Assembly (NCBI GenBank): GCA_030710605.1
Contig: CP092864.1
Location: 138,645,160-138,709,159 of the forward strand
Direction of reading: 5' to 3'
Length of the DNA stretch: 64,000 nucleotides
From: Cordylochernes scorpioides
Taxonomy: Eukaryota; Arthropoda; Arachnida; Pseudoscorpiones; Chernetidae
The stretch's first letter is position 1. Each line of letters begins with the position of its first letter. The translations under genes and the position numbers were made by a program. This document shows positions 52,645 through 63,479 of the stretch, one piece after another. Below the pieces are notes generated by a model that saw only the letters and a list, made by a program, of their open reading frames with translations, did not search any database and had not been told where the DNA came from.

Positions 52645-54139
52645 CACTGGTGTCCAAAAAATAAGAAACTTTTGTTTTTTAATGATATGTTTTAAAATAT
52701 ACAACGCTAAAAGCTAAAAAGTAATTTAATTAGGTATTTTAAGTCGTAGAATTTATTTATCGCAACCATTCGATTCGGTAAAATTGAAAATATGCTAATT
52801 TTTGCTTGTCTTTATAAGTGTGCTATTTGGCGTGTCGTTTACCCCATCTAAGAATTATCCAATTATAATTTTATTTAATCCTTAGTTAATTATGAGTTTA
52901 TGAAAAATTTTAGCAGATGATTTAAAATGGAGAGCTGTTGGAAGAATGGAGGCAGGGAAATCACAAGTTGAAGTAGCAAAATGGCTAAATGTGAATAAAT
53001 CTGTGGTCAGCAAAATATGGAAAGAGTTTATTGAGACAGGAACCATCAAAAGAAAAGAAGGTTCTGGTAGAAAAAGAAAAACAGCTACCTCTGAAGACCG
53101 TTATCTGGTCGTAACTGCCAAGCGCCATAAGGAGATGACAGCTATTCAACTCTCTAATGAACTCTCAAGGGCTACTGGAACGAGAATTTCAAGATAAACT
53201 GTTTACCGAAGGCTTCACGAAGGTGCTCTTTATGCAAAACGACTAATGGTCTGTATCCCTTTAACCTCTGCTCACAGGAGAGCCCGCTTGAATTGATGCT
53301 TGGAACATCACGCCTGGACTCATGATCAGTGGGCCAATGTTCTCTTCAGTGACGAGTCAAGATTTAGTTTAACACAGATTCTCGACGAGTTTTCATCTGG
53401 AGGGAGCCTGGAACCCGCTATCATCCCAGTAACATCAGGGAAATAGACAGTTTTAGAGGAGGCAGTCTCTTAGTCTGGGCTGGCATCAGTTCTAGCAGAC
53501 GCACACACCTCCACATTTTTTCTGGGGGCACTTTAACTGCCCAAAGGTACAGGGACGAGATCCTTGAGCCCTATCTAAGACCTTATAGAGATCAAATTGG
53601 TCACAATTTAATTTTTATGGACGATAATGCTCGTCCGCATAGGGTGAGGCTAGTCAATGAATATCTCCAGAGTGAGAATATTCGAAGGATGGATTGGCCA
53701 GCCAGATCTCCGGACCTGAATCCAATAGAGCATGTGTGGGATGCTCTAGGGAGGCGTATTGGAGCTCGTCACCCCTCTCCCAGAACCCTCGTTGAGCTAA
53801 GAACTGCTCTATTGGAGGAGTGGGGTTTACTACCCCTGGACCTCCTCCAAAGTCTGGTAAACAGTATGAGGGCTCGCTGTGAGACCTTGATAGCTATTAG
53901 AGGTGATCATACTCCCTATTGATATATTTTTTCTTTAAGATCTGGAACCTTAGCTTTGGGTATGTTGGTAATAATTCGCACACATATTTCATAATTTCAA
54001 ATATTTTTTAAATTTTCATATAGCTAGTCAAATTCTCCATAGTTTAAACTATTTGTATACTAAATTTTATATTTGTTAATAAATTAGCTTTTGAGAAATT
54101 TCAATATTGGTTAAGTTTCTTATTTTTTGGACACCAGTG
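52645..54139 (+). mobile_element. Tc1 transposon, near full length
   Basis: 1495 bp, flanked by TA. The terminal inverted repeats are identical over at least 27 bases, starting CACTGGTGTCCAAAAAATAA. It is inserted in the hAT MITE. The transposase gene inside is broken by a stop and frameshifts. Confidence 0.95.
52946..53922 (+). pseudogene. Tc1 transposase (DD34E), broken
   Basis: Residues 1-83 are the paired-type HTH (QVEVAKWLNVNKSVVSKIW) and an AT-hook-like GSGRKRKT, ending at a TAA at 53195. The middle part continues in other frames (HAWTHDQWANVLFSDESRF with the first catalytic Asp; GSLLVWAGIS). The last 101 codons (53617-53922) are open: MDDNARPHR has the second Asp and SPDLNPIEHVWDALGRR the Glu, with 34 residues between them. 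All three catalytic residues are thus kept. One nonsense change and at least one frameshift prevent a full product. Confidence 0.9.
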
Positions 54140-54769
54140 TATATATATATGGATGCGGCCTTCTCAAAAAATGGTAAAATAAAAATTGGCCTTCTAATAT
54201 AAAAAGGTTCGCCACCCCTGGTCTAAACCATTGATTTTCGACCGCTACGACCCGGGTTCGATTCCCGCATTGGGCAATTTTTTCCGATTAAAAATGCTCC
54301 AAAGGCCCCCGATTCTTGCAAAAGTCCAACCCCACCAGCGAGTGCGAGTAACCAAACAGGGCTTTGTCACATTTTTAAGTGCAAAGTCGAACTGATTTTC
54401 ACATGTGTAGACATGTGGTACACTTACAGTAAAAGCAGTCGCCTTCTTCTACCCACCATGGCCTGTACAACGTGTACTAGGGATAAGCAAAAAAAAAAAA
54501 AGCGATAATCGCTCTTTAACGGGTGTTAATATTTCTTGTTAGATATAGTGGATATTTTATTAAGTCCGTTGAAGAGCGATTATCGCTTGAAAGCTAGCAA
54601 TTTAAAATAAAAGGAAACCCATTGTGAGGAAATATTTTGTAATTTTAAAAATCATTCAGCCAGTGTTATCAGGGCATCATAGCGACACCTAAGTTTAAGT
54701 GCGACATTAAATCTGCTGCAGACGACAATGACAGAAGGAGGGTTATTAAGCGACAAGAGAAGTTGGTGA

Positions 54770-55020
54770 CAAAGTTTTCTTCAAGACATCCGGGAAGAAG
54801 TTCCCGGAAGTACTAAGGAGTCTAGGATGTCAAGTTTATCTCTCACAGTACATAAACAGAACCAAAGTCGCATCTCTCCTGTCCTACGTCGACAAATACC
54901 ACAGAATATTGTTGCACCAGGCTGCGGTTTGGCAGATCCTTCAGTCTTGATTCTCTCCTCAGACGCGTCTTGCATCTTTCCAGAACGTATCTCAACCATC
55001 CTACAAGGTTAAACCAGTCA
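54770..55020 (-). pseudogene. possible non-LTR polymerase C-terminal remnant
   Basis: On the minus strand a frame reading GWLRYVLERCKTRLRRESRL + KDLPNR...FVDVGQERC resembles the GHxxRM.D.RLP...RFxDVCKRD tail of RTE-type polymerases, with a stop. The other strand is also open for 61 to 66 codons in two frames. The assignment is weak. Confidence 0.3.
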
Positions 55021-55259
55021 ATAATAAGACAACTATATATTTAGGTAGCACTTAGAATCTCTATTTATTTATCACATCAAAGTTTAAAGCGGGTGGTGTA
55101 TTCAGCGTAATCTGTTTTATAAAAATAAATAAATATACAATTTAAATTTTAAATATATTAAAAATAATATTATATACAATTTTTAAAATACGCGCATTAA
55201 TCATGATGCAACAATATATAGCTATGGATTGAAGCGAATTGTAGCTACCAACATTCTAT

Positions 55260-55500
55260 ATCAGAGTGTCGGCAAACCTTTGAGTCAAAAATTACAATTT
55301 ACAAAATTTAAAAGTTTTTAAAGATCCACAAATATTTTCTTACCAACAATAAATAGTACTCACATAAATAATATTTACATATGGAACTATATAAAGAGCG
55401 CAGCTTCATATCCAAAGAGCCGCATTTGGATCGCGAGCCGCATTGAAGCGAATTGTAGCTAACAACATTCGATATCAGAGAGTCGGCAACAATAGTCGGC
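55260..55500. mobile_element. hAT-like MITE fragment
   Basis: GAACTATATAAAGAGCGCAG + CTTCATATCCAAAGAGCCGC and GAGTGTCGGCAAACC. It belongs to the family of the remnant at 51067; AAGCGAATTGTAGCTA.CAACATTC occurs at 55233 and again at 55444. Confidence 0.55.
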
Positions 55501-55554
55501 AAATAGTTTATAAAACAATATAATATGGCTTATGATTATAGAACGAAATTTGAC

Positions 55555-55820
55555 AATTATACCGCAAATTTTTCTTTTGAACGAAAAATCGAAATTTATT
55601 TTAAGGAGAAATAACGATTATTTCTAACCTTAGGGATGAAGTATGATAGAATTCCCATCCCTGGACACTTTTCATTTTTTCCCGCTTATCATTACTCTTC
55701 ACAATTAATCCTATCATACTTCATCCCTAGAGTTAAAAATAATCGTTATTTTTCCTTAAAATAAATTTTGATTTTTCTTTCAAAAGAAACATTTGCGGTA
55801 TAATTGTCAAACTTAGTTCT
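55555..55820. repeat. foldback with tRNA-like remnant at its centre
   Basis: Arms TGACAATTATACCGCAAATT ... TTAAGGAGAAATAACG and the inverse, about 110 bases. The centre (55635-55700) keeps GATAGAATTCCCATCCCTGG ACACTTTTCA, a decayed version of the T-arm and terminator at 50280-50310. The arm relates to the direct repeats at 50087 and 50440. Confidence 0.75.
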
Positions 55821-55839
55821 AAAATAAATAGTACTCACA

Positions 55840-55934
55840 TAAATAATATTTACATATGGAACTATATAAAGAGCTTCACATCCAAAGAGCCGCATATGGC
55901 TCCCAAGCCGCAGTTTGCCGAACCCTGTACTAGA
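55840..55934 (-). mobile_element. hAT-like MITE end
   Basis: Minus strand: CAGGGTTCGGCAAACTGCGG + CTTGGGAGCC, then ATGCGGCTCTTTGG and TATAGTTCC. Same family as 51067. Confidence 0.7.
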
Positions 55935-55979
55935 TTCATATTTTACTCAAATGCCCAGCATTTCAAGACTACAGATATA

Positions 55980-56192
55980 CAGGATGGCCTATAAGTCTCG
56001 AAAACTTTTATTTTTTATTAAAAATTGAAAGGGCAAACTAGAATTTAAAAAACTATAGCTATTTTATTTTAGGTAATATATTAAGATTTTTCTATTACCT
56101 AAAATAAAATAGTTATATAGTTTTTTTTATTCTAGTTTTCTTTTTAATTTTTAATAAAAAATAAGAAGGTTCAGTACTTATTGACCACCCTG
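55980..56192. mobile_element. small palindromic MITE
   Basis: Ends CAGGATGGCCTATAAGTC and GACTTATTGACCACCCTG-like inverse; an interior perfect-looking hairpin (CTATTTTATTTTAGGTAAT / ATTACCTAAAATAAAATAG). Confidence 0.7.
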
Positions 56193-56289
56193 TTGTAACA
56201 TTATTCTCTGTACTGATCCAAAAGAACTGAGCAAAGTTTCTTACATTAAAATCAATGTGAAGAAATAGTACAAATGTGAAATTGTACTG

Positions 56290-56755
56290 GGATAATGTGA
56301 ATAAATTAGGAAAGGCATCTCCTCATTGTGTAACTGAAAGTTTCTGATTGCTTTCGTCATCTATCGGAATAAATATCAACTATTCGTTGATTCTTGATTA
56401 TTCCAGAATTGGCCAAATATAGTTGATATTTAAATATATACGAATAAAAGATTACATGAGGAGCTTCTTTTTCGATTTATTGCGAGCTTTCGAACCTTTC
56501 GGTTCTTCTACAGGCATGGATATACTAATGGTTAGTATATCTATGCTATCCATGCCTGTAGAAGAACCGAAAGGTTCGAAAGTTCGCAATAAATCGCGAA
56601 AGAAGCTCCTCATGTAATCTTCTATTCGTATATATTTAAACAAAATCTACTGAGTTCATGTAGCCGAAAATAGTTGATATTTATTCCGATAGATGGCGCT
56701 AGCCATCAGCAACTTTCAACTTATACGATAAGGTGATACCTTTTTCTTGATTGAA
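56290..56755. repeat. foldback within a foldback, ribozyme-like motif in both inner arms
   Basis: Outer arms (AAAGGCATCTCCTCATTG ... and inverse, as at 390) enclose inner arms (AAGATTACATGAGGAGC ... CCTGTAGAAGAACCGAAAGG). The inner arms read CUGUAGA, GAACC-GAAA-GGUUC, GAAAG on the outward strand, a layout like the loop at 35740. Confidence 0.8.
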
Positions 56756-56889
56756 TTTAATAGATTTTGTGAATATATATGACTTTTTAAATACTCTTAA
56801 TTGTTAAGTATAATATAATTTTTACTATATGCTATATTATATTTTTATTTTGAATTAAGTTATAATTCAAATTATAGTATAAAATTATA

Positions 56890-57165
56890 GTCAGTGTTCG
56901 GAGGAGATTAATAGAATTTCCGAATGTCGTGGCCCATTTGGATGAGGAAAGTGAAGACTAGAACGCGGCTGATTCCACACTCGTCTTTTCAGTGATACGC
57001 TAACCTATGTACGGTGTGGCCACTGGACATGTGTCGGACCTGGAGGCTGTTGTTGGGTTCTGTGCTGTCTGTAGTATAGGAGCTCTATCTATGCTTCCTT
57101 CATGTGATGAATCTGTATAAGACCTGTGGTCTTAATGAAGCTGTGTATGTGTGCTAGAAACCTAT
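56890..57165 (+). mobile_element. non-LTR 3' UTR
   Basis: Same as 50640 and 34200: CACTGGACATGTGTCGGACC ... AATCTGTATAAGACCTGTGG TCTTAATGAAGCTGTG. The AATAAA-type signal is AATGAA here. Confidence 0.65.
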
Positions 57166-57421
57166 TTCAAGCATATTGTAATTTCCTGTATATATATGTT
57201 TAGATATATTAATAGATATTTTTCTTTCTTTCTTTTGTTTTTCTTTATCATTGGGTGCCAGTGTTCTTAACGGGACATCGCGGTTTGTTGTTATAGTTGA
57301 ATAAAGATGAATTCTAGATTTATTGAAAATTGAAGGTGTTTAGTGACCTTAACCCTTACAGTATAGGAAGCTAAACATTCCCATATTATAAATATTAGCA
57401 AAAAATCATAATAATGATATC

Positions 57422-57986
57422 TCTATATATATAAAAATCAATTTCTGTCTGTCTGTTTCGCGATAAACTCAAAAACTACTGAACCAATTGGTACCAAATT
57501 TTGCATGTCGCTTTTTATGAACCTGAGGAAAATTTTCGGCTGCATTTTGATTAGTATTTTTGGCTATTTCTTTTTTTCATTTGAAGAAATTTTTTTTACG
57601 AGGACTAATCCGGAATGGAATGAATACCTAAATATGGCCATTTTTTTAAAGCATCGGTGGTTCAGTGGTAGAATGCTCGCCTGTGCCGCGGGCGGCCCGG
57701 GTTCGATTCCCGGCCGATGCATTTTTTTAAAAACAATTTTTAAAACTCATTTATATTATATATAATATAAATATATATTATTATATCAACTATATTAATT
57801 AAATCAAATACCTAAACACTAATATAATACAATTTTTGCCATCACACACACTTTTTTCCTGTAGTTTATGTGTTACTTCTGTATTGCTATTCTATGACAC
57901 TTCTAATATTTATTATTGATATACTTTTAGTATGAAGAAATTTGCACCCAAGGGATTTCTCGGGCGAAGCCGGGTCATTCGCCTAG
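57422..57986 (+). mobile_element. Helitron carrying a tRNA-Gly-like gene
   Basis: 5' TCTATATATATAAAAATCAA + TTTCTGTCTGTCTG; 3' hairpin CGGGCGAAGCCGGG and TCATTCGCCTAG|T. 565 bp. 57530-57620 has a short frame without known domain; 57651-57721 is the tRNA-like gene. No Rep/helicase, so it is non-autonomous. Confidence 0.85.
57651..57721 (+). tRNA. tRNA-Gly body with GTG (His-type) anticodon
   Basis: Acceptor GCATCGG/CCGATGC, D-arm, anticodon stem CTCGC/GCGGG and T-arm are those of tRNA-Gly. The loop is CTGTGCC instead of CTGCCAC, which puts GTG in the anticodon and C at position 37. The acceptor first pair is intact (unlike 15850). TTTTTTT follows directly. It lies in a Helitron. Because the body keeps Gly identity features, it is either a pseudogene or a chimeric tRNA; no evidence of function. 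Confidence 0.7.
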
Positions 57987-58004
57987 TGATATATAAATAA
58001 AGGA

Positions 58005-58085
58005 GCTCCATCTATGTTTCCTTTCTGTTGTGAATCTTTATAAGGCAGGTTGTCTTAATAAAGATGTATGCGTGTAATATGATTT
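58005..58085 (+). mobile_element. non-LTR 3' tail fragment
   Basis: GGAGCTCCATCTATGTTTCC ... GTCTTAATAAAGATGTATGC, the end of the UTR seen at 57060-57160. Confidence 0.6.
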
Positions 58086-58439
58086 ATAAATACAAGCCTG
58101 AAATAAATTTGTTTTAAATAGCACACACACACACACACACACACAAATAATAGAATAAGTAAATTAAAAACATTTTTATAGGGTCATACACGCACACAAA
58201 TGAATAGCTTTTACGATAAAAAAAATCGGATCCACATAATTATGTTTCATAGAAAATTTCGATGCTCAATACAACCAGTGAGCTAATAAAACACTGTATC
58301 ATGATTGGCGAATGAACTAGACTTAGAGTAGCGTATAAAAGTATGATTTATAAATATAATCCTGAAATAAATTGGTTTTATAAAGAGCAAATAATAGAAT
58401 AAGTATATTAAATGTGTACTGTTTAGCTATACGAAGTGG

Positions 58440-58800
58440 GTTTATACTTTCCCTTATATAAAACTACCTAGATGTGTGTTCTATGGCATCGATGTAGGTT
58501 ACCATATTCCACCAAATGCTGACCTTAGTTGACCTGTCCTATGTCTTCTATACCTAGCAACACGATGTGATCATCATCATCACCCTATCATCATCAGCGA
58601 GAGGGGATAAATATAACCCCTCAGGTATTAGAAGAGGAGCTGCTGCTGGGTCAATGTGTGTAGGATATAGGTCAGGGGAGCACGCGTGATGATCTACATT
58701 ACTCACCTCGTGTTCCGAAAAGAAGATTTTCCTTGAAGATTTGAGGGGGAATTCAGGAAGATTCTTGTAATCCGGGTTCCATTCCCTACAAACACAGATA
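58440..58800. other. GC-richer, apparently unique segment
   Basis: Contains GATCATCATCATCACCC and a mirror-like AACCCCTC; no match elsewhere in the window. The candidate exon below lies in it. Confidence 0.4.
58707..58785 (-). CDS. candidate host exon, 79 bp, phase 2-0
   Basis: On the minus strand, TGTGTTTGTAG precedes and GTGAGTAATG follows, both good splice sites. The frame that starts after one base is open for all 26 codons (EWNPDYKNLPEF, then PLKSSRKIFFSEHE) and reads like ordinary globular protein. The other two frames are closed or poor. No neighbour exon is seen and I do not recognise the family. If real, a gene crosses this region on the minus strand. Confidence 0.35.
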
Positions 58801-58834
58801 ACATAGTTAGCTAATCATCGTTGTTTATTGCGCT

Positions 58835-59200
58835 TATACACTTAGACACTCACAAAGCCTTTATTAAGACACCAGTCTTATACAGATTCTCCTCTCTCAT
58901 TGCAGTCTTACATCAATACAATCATGCAGTGGAATATAAAGCTATAAATTTAAGTTCTCTCAAGCTCACACACACAAAGCTGTTATTAAGACACCAGTCT
59001 TATACAGATTCTCCTCCCTCATTGCAGTCTTACATCAATACAATCATGCAGTGGAATATAAAACTATAAATTTAAGTTCTCTCAAGCTCACACACACAAA
59101 GCTGTTATTAAGACACCAGTCTTATACAGATTCTCTCATTGCCGGCTTACAACGATATCCTCACGATGATCAATCACCATCTTGTAGTGGAGGAGATGAA
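58835..59200 (-). repeat. 121-bp tandem array of a non-LTR tail
   Basis: TTATTAAGACACCAGTCTTATAC recurs at 58863, 58984 and 59105. The last unit continues into CCGGCTTACAACGATATCC, matching the inverse of 47600-47690. Confidence 0.85.
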
Positions 59201-61615
59201 TCTAAGTTCCTACTTACTGCTTTGTAAAAGTTATATAGGGACAGAGGATATGGTGCTGGTTAAAATACTTTGTACTGAGGTAAGTTGGCTGTCGTTTACT
59301 TTTGTCGTCTCTCTTTCTTCGCTAATATATTGGCACTCAAAGATGTAATGAGATATTTAAATTTCAAATTTTCATCGCAAAAAAATGGCATACTGTATCC
59401 CCCTTACTGAAGATTTTGATATGGATTTCCTGAAAAAAAGGAATGGAGTATTCTCTGTTGTACACTTATACACTCAGACCCTACATTTCTCTAACTAATC
59501 AGTCACATATACAAACTCTATATAGACAAAAAAAATTCCCCAAGTTTCAAAGAAAAATTACAAAGGTATAACCGAACTATATGCCAATATATGACGATAT
59601 TTTAATATATTTCTGTATTCAGAGAAAGACATATACTACTGTAGAAAGGTTTATAATACCCGAAAGCTTGAGAGAATGAATAATTGTCGGAAACCGTTTT
59701 TTATTATTTTCAATAATATATTATATATATTTTAAATACTATTTTAAAATAATTACTACACAAAATTGTATACAATCTATCTCTAAAGAGATAAAAATTA
59801 TGTTGAAAAAATTATTTTCTTAAAAATAAAGATTTTAAAGTTTTTATATTTAAATGAATAAAATTAATTTTATCAGCAAATATTTAATTTAATAGATTAA
59901 AAACAAATATGCAACTTTTTAAATAAATAAAACACTTTTATACCTTATGTATACGCCTTACATAGTAAAAATAAATTTCCTAAAAGTTTTGGTCAAAAAA
60001 GAAAAAAATAAAATTCCGTGAGTAAGACACCGCAGAGTAAAGAAAAAAGTTGGAGAGTTGAGCTCCCCAGTTGTAATGGGATTTCATCTGGGAGACCAAA
60101 TTGAAGCAGACGCTAAAAGCAGCCATTCAGTGAAATTCGAGCGTAAATACATACTGGACTTTTATTTGCCAGTAGCGTAAAATACGGGAAAATAGGCTTG
60201 TTTAAAGTTACTTAGGTAAATATATGTTCTTAGTACATTATTGTAGGTGTATTTACTGATGGAGGTCTATTCTTTTTAGGGAAAAAGAGCTCAGACGAAA
60301 TAATCGTCTGCGAATAAATCTTTCCCGCCAAAAAAAGTTTTATAAAGTCGTCTGCATGAGTTTTAAAATAGATTCTCTTTATTATGTAAATTGTGTGGGG
60401 GAATACTAATTTGCATTTGTAAAGATTTAATTAGAGAATTTTCATCAATATAATATGCAGAACTTCATTAAGGATTTGTGTGTTGGATAATTAGTGGAAG
60501 CTGTTGATTGAGTGAAATTAAATGAAATTGATCCTTTAAATTATATAAGGCAGATTTATTTTAATCTATATACCATATCTTTATAAATAAATAGCTAAAA
60601 CATATTAAAACAAACACTTAAGTTGATAAACTATATTTATTTATGTTTATCAATTGAAAATCTATATGTAATTATCTATATATACAGATTATTTATTATT
60701 CTATGAAAAGATTTTTTAAATTCTATATTTGTATTTTGATACACTGTAAATTTTTCTCATTGCCTATCTAATATTTTATTAGTTTTAATCTGGTTATACA
60801 TTAAATAAATTGCTGTGTAATTCTGAGGTTTGTCTTTCTTAATTTTCTACGTTACAATATGCTGTTATACTATCAAAAGACAAACGAACATTTATTTTAT
60901 ACTTTTGCTATTATATTTTAAAGGTAAACATTCAAAATTTAAAATATTTTCGATATATACATTATTTATAAAATAAAAAAGCAAATATGGATCAAAATTT
61001 GATTCAATATATATTTATTATATAAAGATATTTTATGAATTGCTCTATTTTCTAAAATATACGGTATTTTAATTTAATAGCAGACGATATTTTCAAAATG
61101 ATTCCTTTTCAATAATATACTTTATGGGGGCTATTTTATATTATGTTTTTTGTTAATATTGTAGCAAAGTATTTATGTTGTGTTTTAACTTTTAAAAGCA
61201 CACAAAATATAATAAACTTGAATTTGTTTATTCAAGTCTCAAAATACAAAGCTTTGCATATAGAACAAATAATAATGAAGAAGAAGGAAAAACATTTTAG
61301 GAAAAGCAAAAACAAAACAAAAGTACTGGTCAAAAAGAAACATTTAAAATCGCAGATTAATATCTTCAACAATTTATTATTTTATTAACAGAGTATTGTT
61401 TTTTTTATGTTTATATTTTGCTACTCTGTAAACTTCTCTCATTTCTTATCTTTTGTTTTATAATTCATAGTTTGTTCTTGCCTTAAATAAATTACTGTGT
61501 CATCCTGAAGTTTGGCTTCCCTAATTTTCCACGTAGCAATATTTTCAAAATGATGCCTTTTCAATAATATCCTTTATGGGGGCTCTCTCTCTATATATAA
61601 TTCTGTATTTAACCA
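59201..61615. other. AT-rich stretch, no gene seen
   Basis: Short frames only. TTTCAAAATGAT.CCTTTTCAATAATAT..TTTATGGGGGC is duplicated at 61092 and 61546. A TTCTTAATTTTCTACGTTAC block (60837, and 61510 with changes) resembles 42775 in Helitron family 1, so old Helitron debris is likely. Confidence 0.5.
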
Positions 61616-61622
61616 CATATAC

Positions 61623-63478
61623 AGGGTGATCCAAAAGTCCCGCACAACTTTAAAAATTAATAACTCCGCGAATATTTGCGCTAGAGCAATGCGGTAAACA
61701 CCATTGTGTTCAGGATGCAATGGGATTTTTTATGGCAAATAATGAAAAATTCGAAATTGATTTTAGTTACAACTTTATTTGCTAGATGGCGCTCTACCAG
61801 AATCAGCGATTCAGCGGCCAAATTGTTTGATAAATTGAAAAATATAACTGAACGACACGTATTTTTCCTTTTTTAATACCAGGAAATAACCCAAATAATA
61901 TCAAATGATAAATTAATAAAACACCATTACGCCAAAAGTTAGAAGAAATGGTTAACGATTTTTAAATACAATCTGAGATATGTAAAATAGGTATATGCAA
62001 ATTAAAACATGTAGCAAAAAATATTTATATTTTAGATGGAGTTTTGTGAAATAGAATGAATGTTTGAAAATAACTACTGATATCAATACACGATTTTTGA
62101 AATGTTAATATAGTACCAAAAATTATGATGGCACTACTAATAGGATTTCGTGCTATAAGGAATGTATAGTTTCTTGACTAATTGGCGACACTTGACTATT
62201 TAACTGGATATTTGTCATGATACAAAGATGAAATATAGAGGGGAGTGCCAAAATATATTTGTCGTACTTTATTCCAAATAGCCTATGGGTTTGTCAAATG
62301 TTATCATTGTTTATTATACTGTACATAATTTTGAAAATGTATCCCCTAAAAAAAAAATCATTTTTAAATCGACCTTTTGCGTTGAAAAACGTGGTAGCAA
62401 AATCATTTTGTATTATTTTTTTGGGCAAAATTTCTAAAGTTGGGGGGGGGGGGGGGATACAGAGAATATTCCTTATGCTATTTTTTCTAATGGGCGAAAA
62501 GGGATAAACTAAACATAAGGGTTAAAATTGTGTATACCAGTGTTATTCGAGAAGTTATAACACTTTGGCCTGCACGACATAATATAAGATGTGGGCAAAT
62601 GATTAACAAAAAAATTACTGTTCACAGAAAAAAAGAGTCAAGATGTGAGGACAGCATTTATTATTCCCATAACCCAAAACAAAGAGCTGCAAAATATAAC
62701 ACATGAGGTAACTGCCTTCTCTCTTGTATTAGGTCACAATCCTTGCTCAATGTGGCGCCCTTCATTCTCAAACACCGCCTGCAGACGATAGATGACAGAA
62801 TGGTCACAATTAAATAGTTGAAATTTATAAAACGTGCCATCTGATAGAAGCCTTCAACATGGCCAATGTGGTAGGCCGGCATCGATAAACACACGATTTA
62901 ATGTACCCCCATAACCAAAAATCGCAAGGTGTCAAGTCTGGTGATCTTGGAGGCGACTGGTATATAAAGTGGCGACTTATCACACGATTTTCACCGAAGG
63001 TATCCTTTGGCAATTGTTTGGCACCTCGGGAGATATGAGGAGGTCCTCCATCTTTCATGAATGTTATTTCGTTTAGTACTTGTCTGCCCTGCGATATGCA
63101 AAACCCTTTTCTCCTAAAAGTTGAAATTAACGTTCCCCAGTTACAAAAACGGGCTTAAAAGTTCTTCCTTTGATTTTTTCAAAGGAAAATGGCCCAATAA
63201 TAATAGAAGATGTGAACCCACACAAAACTGTAACTCTGGGCTGATAAAGTGGCATTTCTGTAAAATTCCTAGGGTTTTCTGTTACCCAAATGCGGCTGTT
63301 TTGAATGTTAAATTCCCCCTTTATATAAAAGTGAGCATCATCTGTCCACAGAACATTCGACAGCCAGTTTTCATCAATATCAATTTGCCGGAAAACCCAT
63401 GCAGCGAATTCTTGACGCATCTCAAAATCGCCAACTTTCAGCTCGTGAAATCTTTGAATTTTGTATGGGTACACACAA
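61623..63478 (-). pseudogene. mariner-family element (DDxD), transposase pseudogene
   Basis: The 3' end at 61623 (CAGGGTGATCCAAAAGTCCC, after TA) is the terminal repeat on this strand. On the minus strand 63474-63127 encodes YPYKIQRFHELK...VLWTDDAHF (first catalytic Asp) and FTENPR-like to VFVTGER. After a stop and frameshifts, 63058-62825 encodes KDGGPPHIS (second Asp) and SPDLTPCDFWLWGYIKS (third, Asp), about 42 residues apart. LWGYxKSxVYxxRPxTLxxLK is the usual following motif. The N-terminal third is missing because the non-LTR element begins at about 63480. About 1 kb (61630-62640) is non-coding. Confidence 0.82.
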
Positions 63479-63479
63479 T

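Larger units (their letters stand above)
52404..54220. mobile_element. hAT-type MITE, interrupted by Tc1
   Basis: Terminal repeats CAGGGGTGGCGAACCT and its inverse, 8-base duplication GTCTAAAC at 52396-52403 and 54221-54228. Without the Tc1 insert it is about 320 bp. GCGGCC words are subterminal (52421, 54155). Non-coding. Confidence 0.93.
52368..54500 (+). mobile_element. tRNA-derived SINE, interrupted
   Basis: Head at 52375-52403, body and poly-A at 54229-54500. The 13-base AGCGATAATCGCT occurs immediately before (52355-52367) and after (54501-54513), a clear target-site duplication. The SINE is otherwise close to the copies at 9981 and 14183. Confidence 0.93.
52258..54680. repeat. foldback that hosts a SINE > hAT > Tc1 nest
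   Basis: Arms 52277-52367 and 54575-54656 (AATTACAAAATATTTTCTC, CACAATG, GCTAGCTTTCAAGCGATAA) are inverted. The loop (54501-54575) starts with AGCGATAATCGCT. Everything between 52368 and 54500 is a later insertion. Confidence 0.85.
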
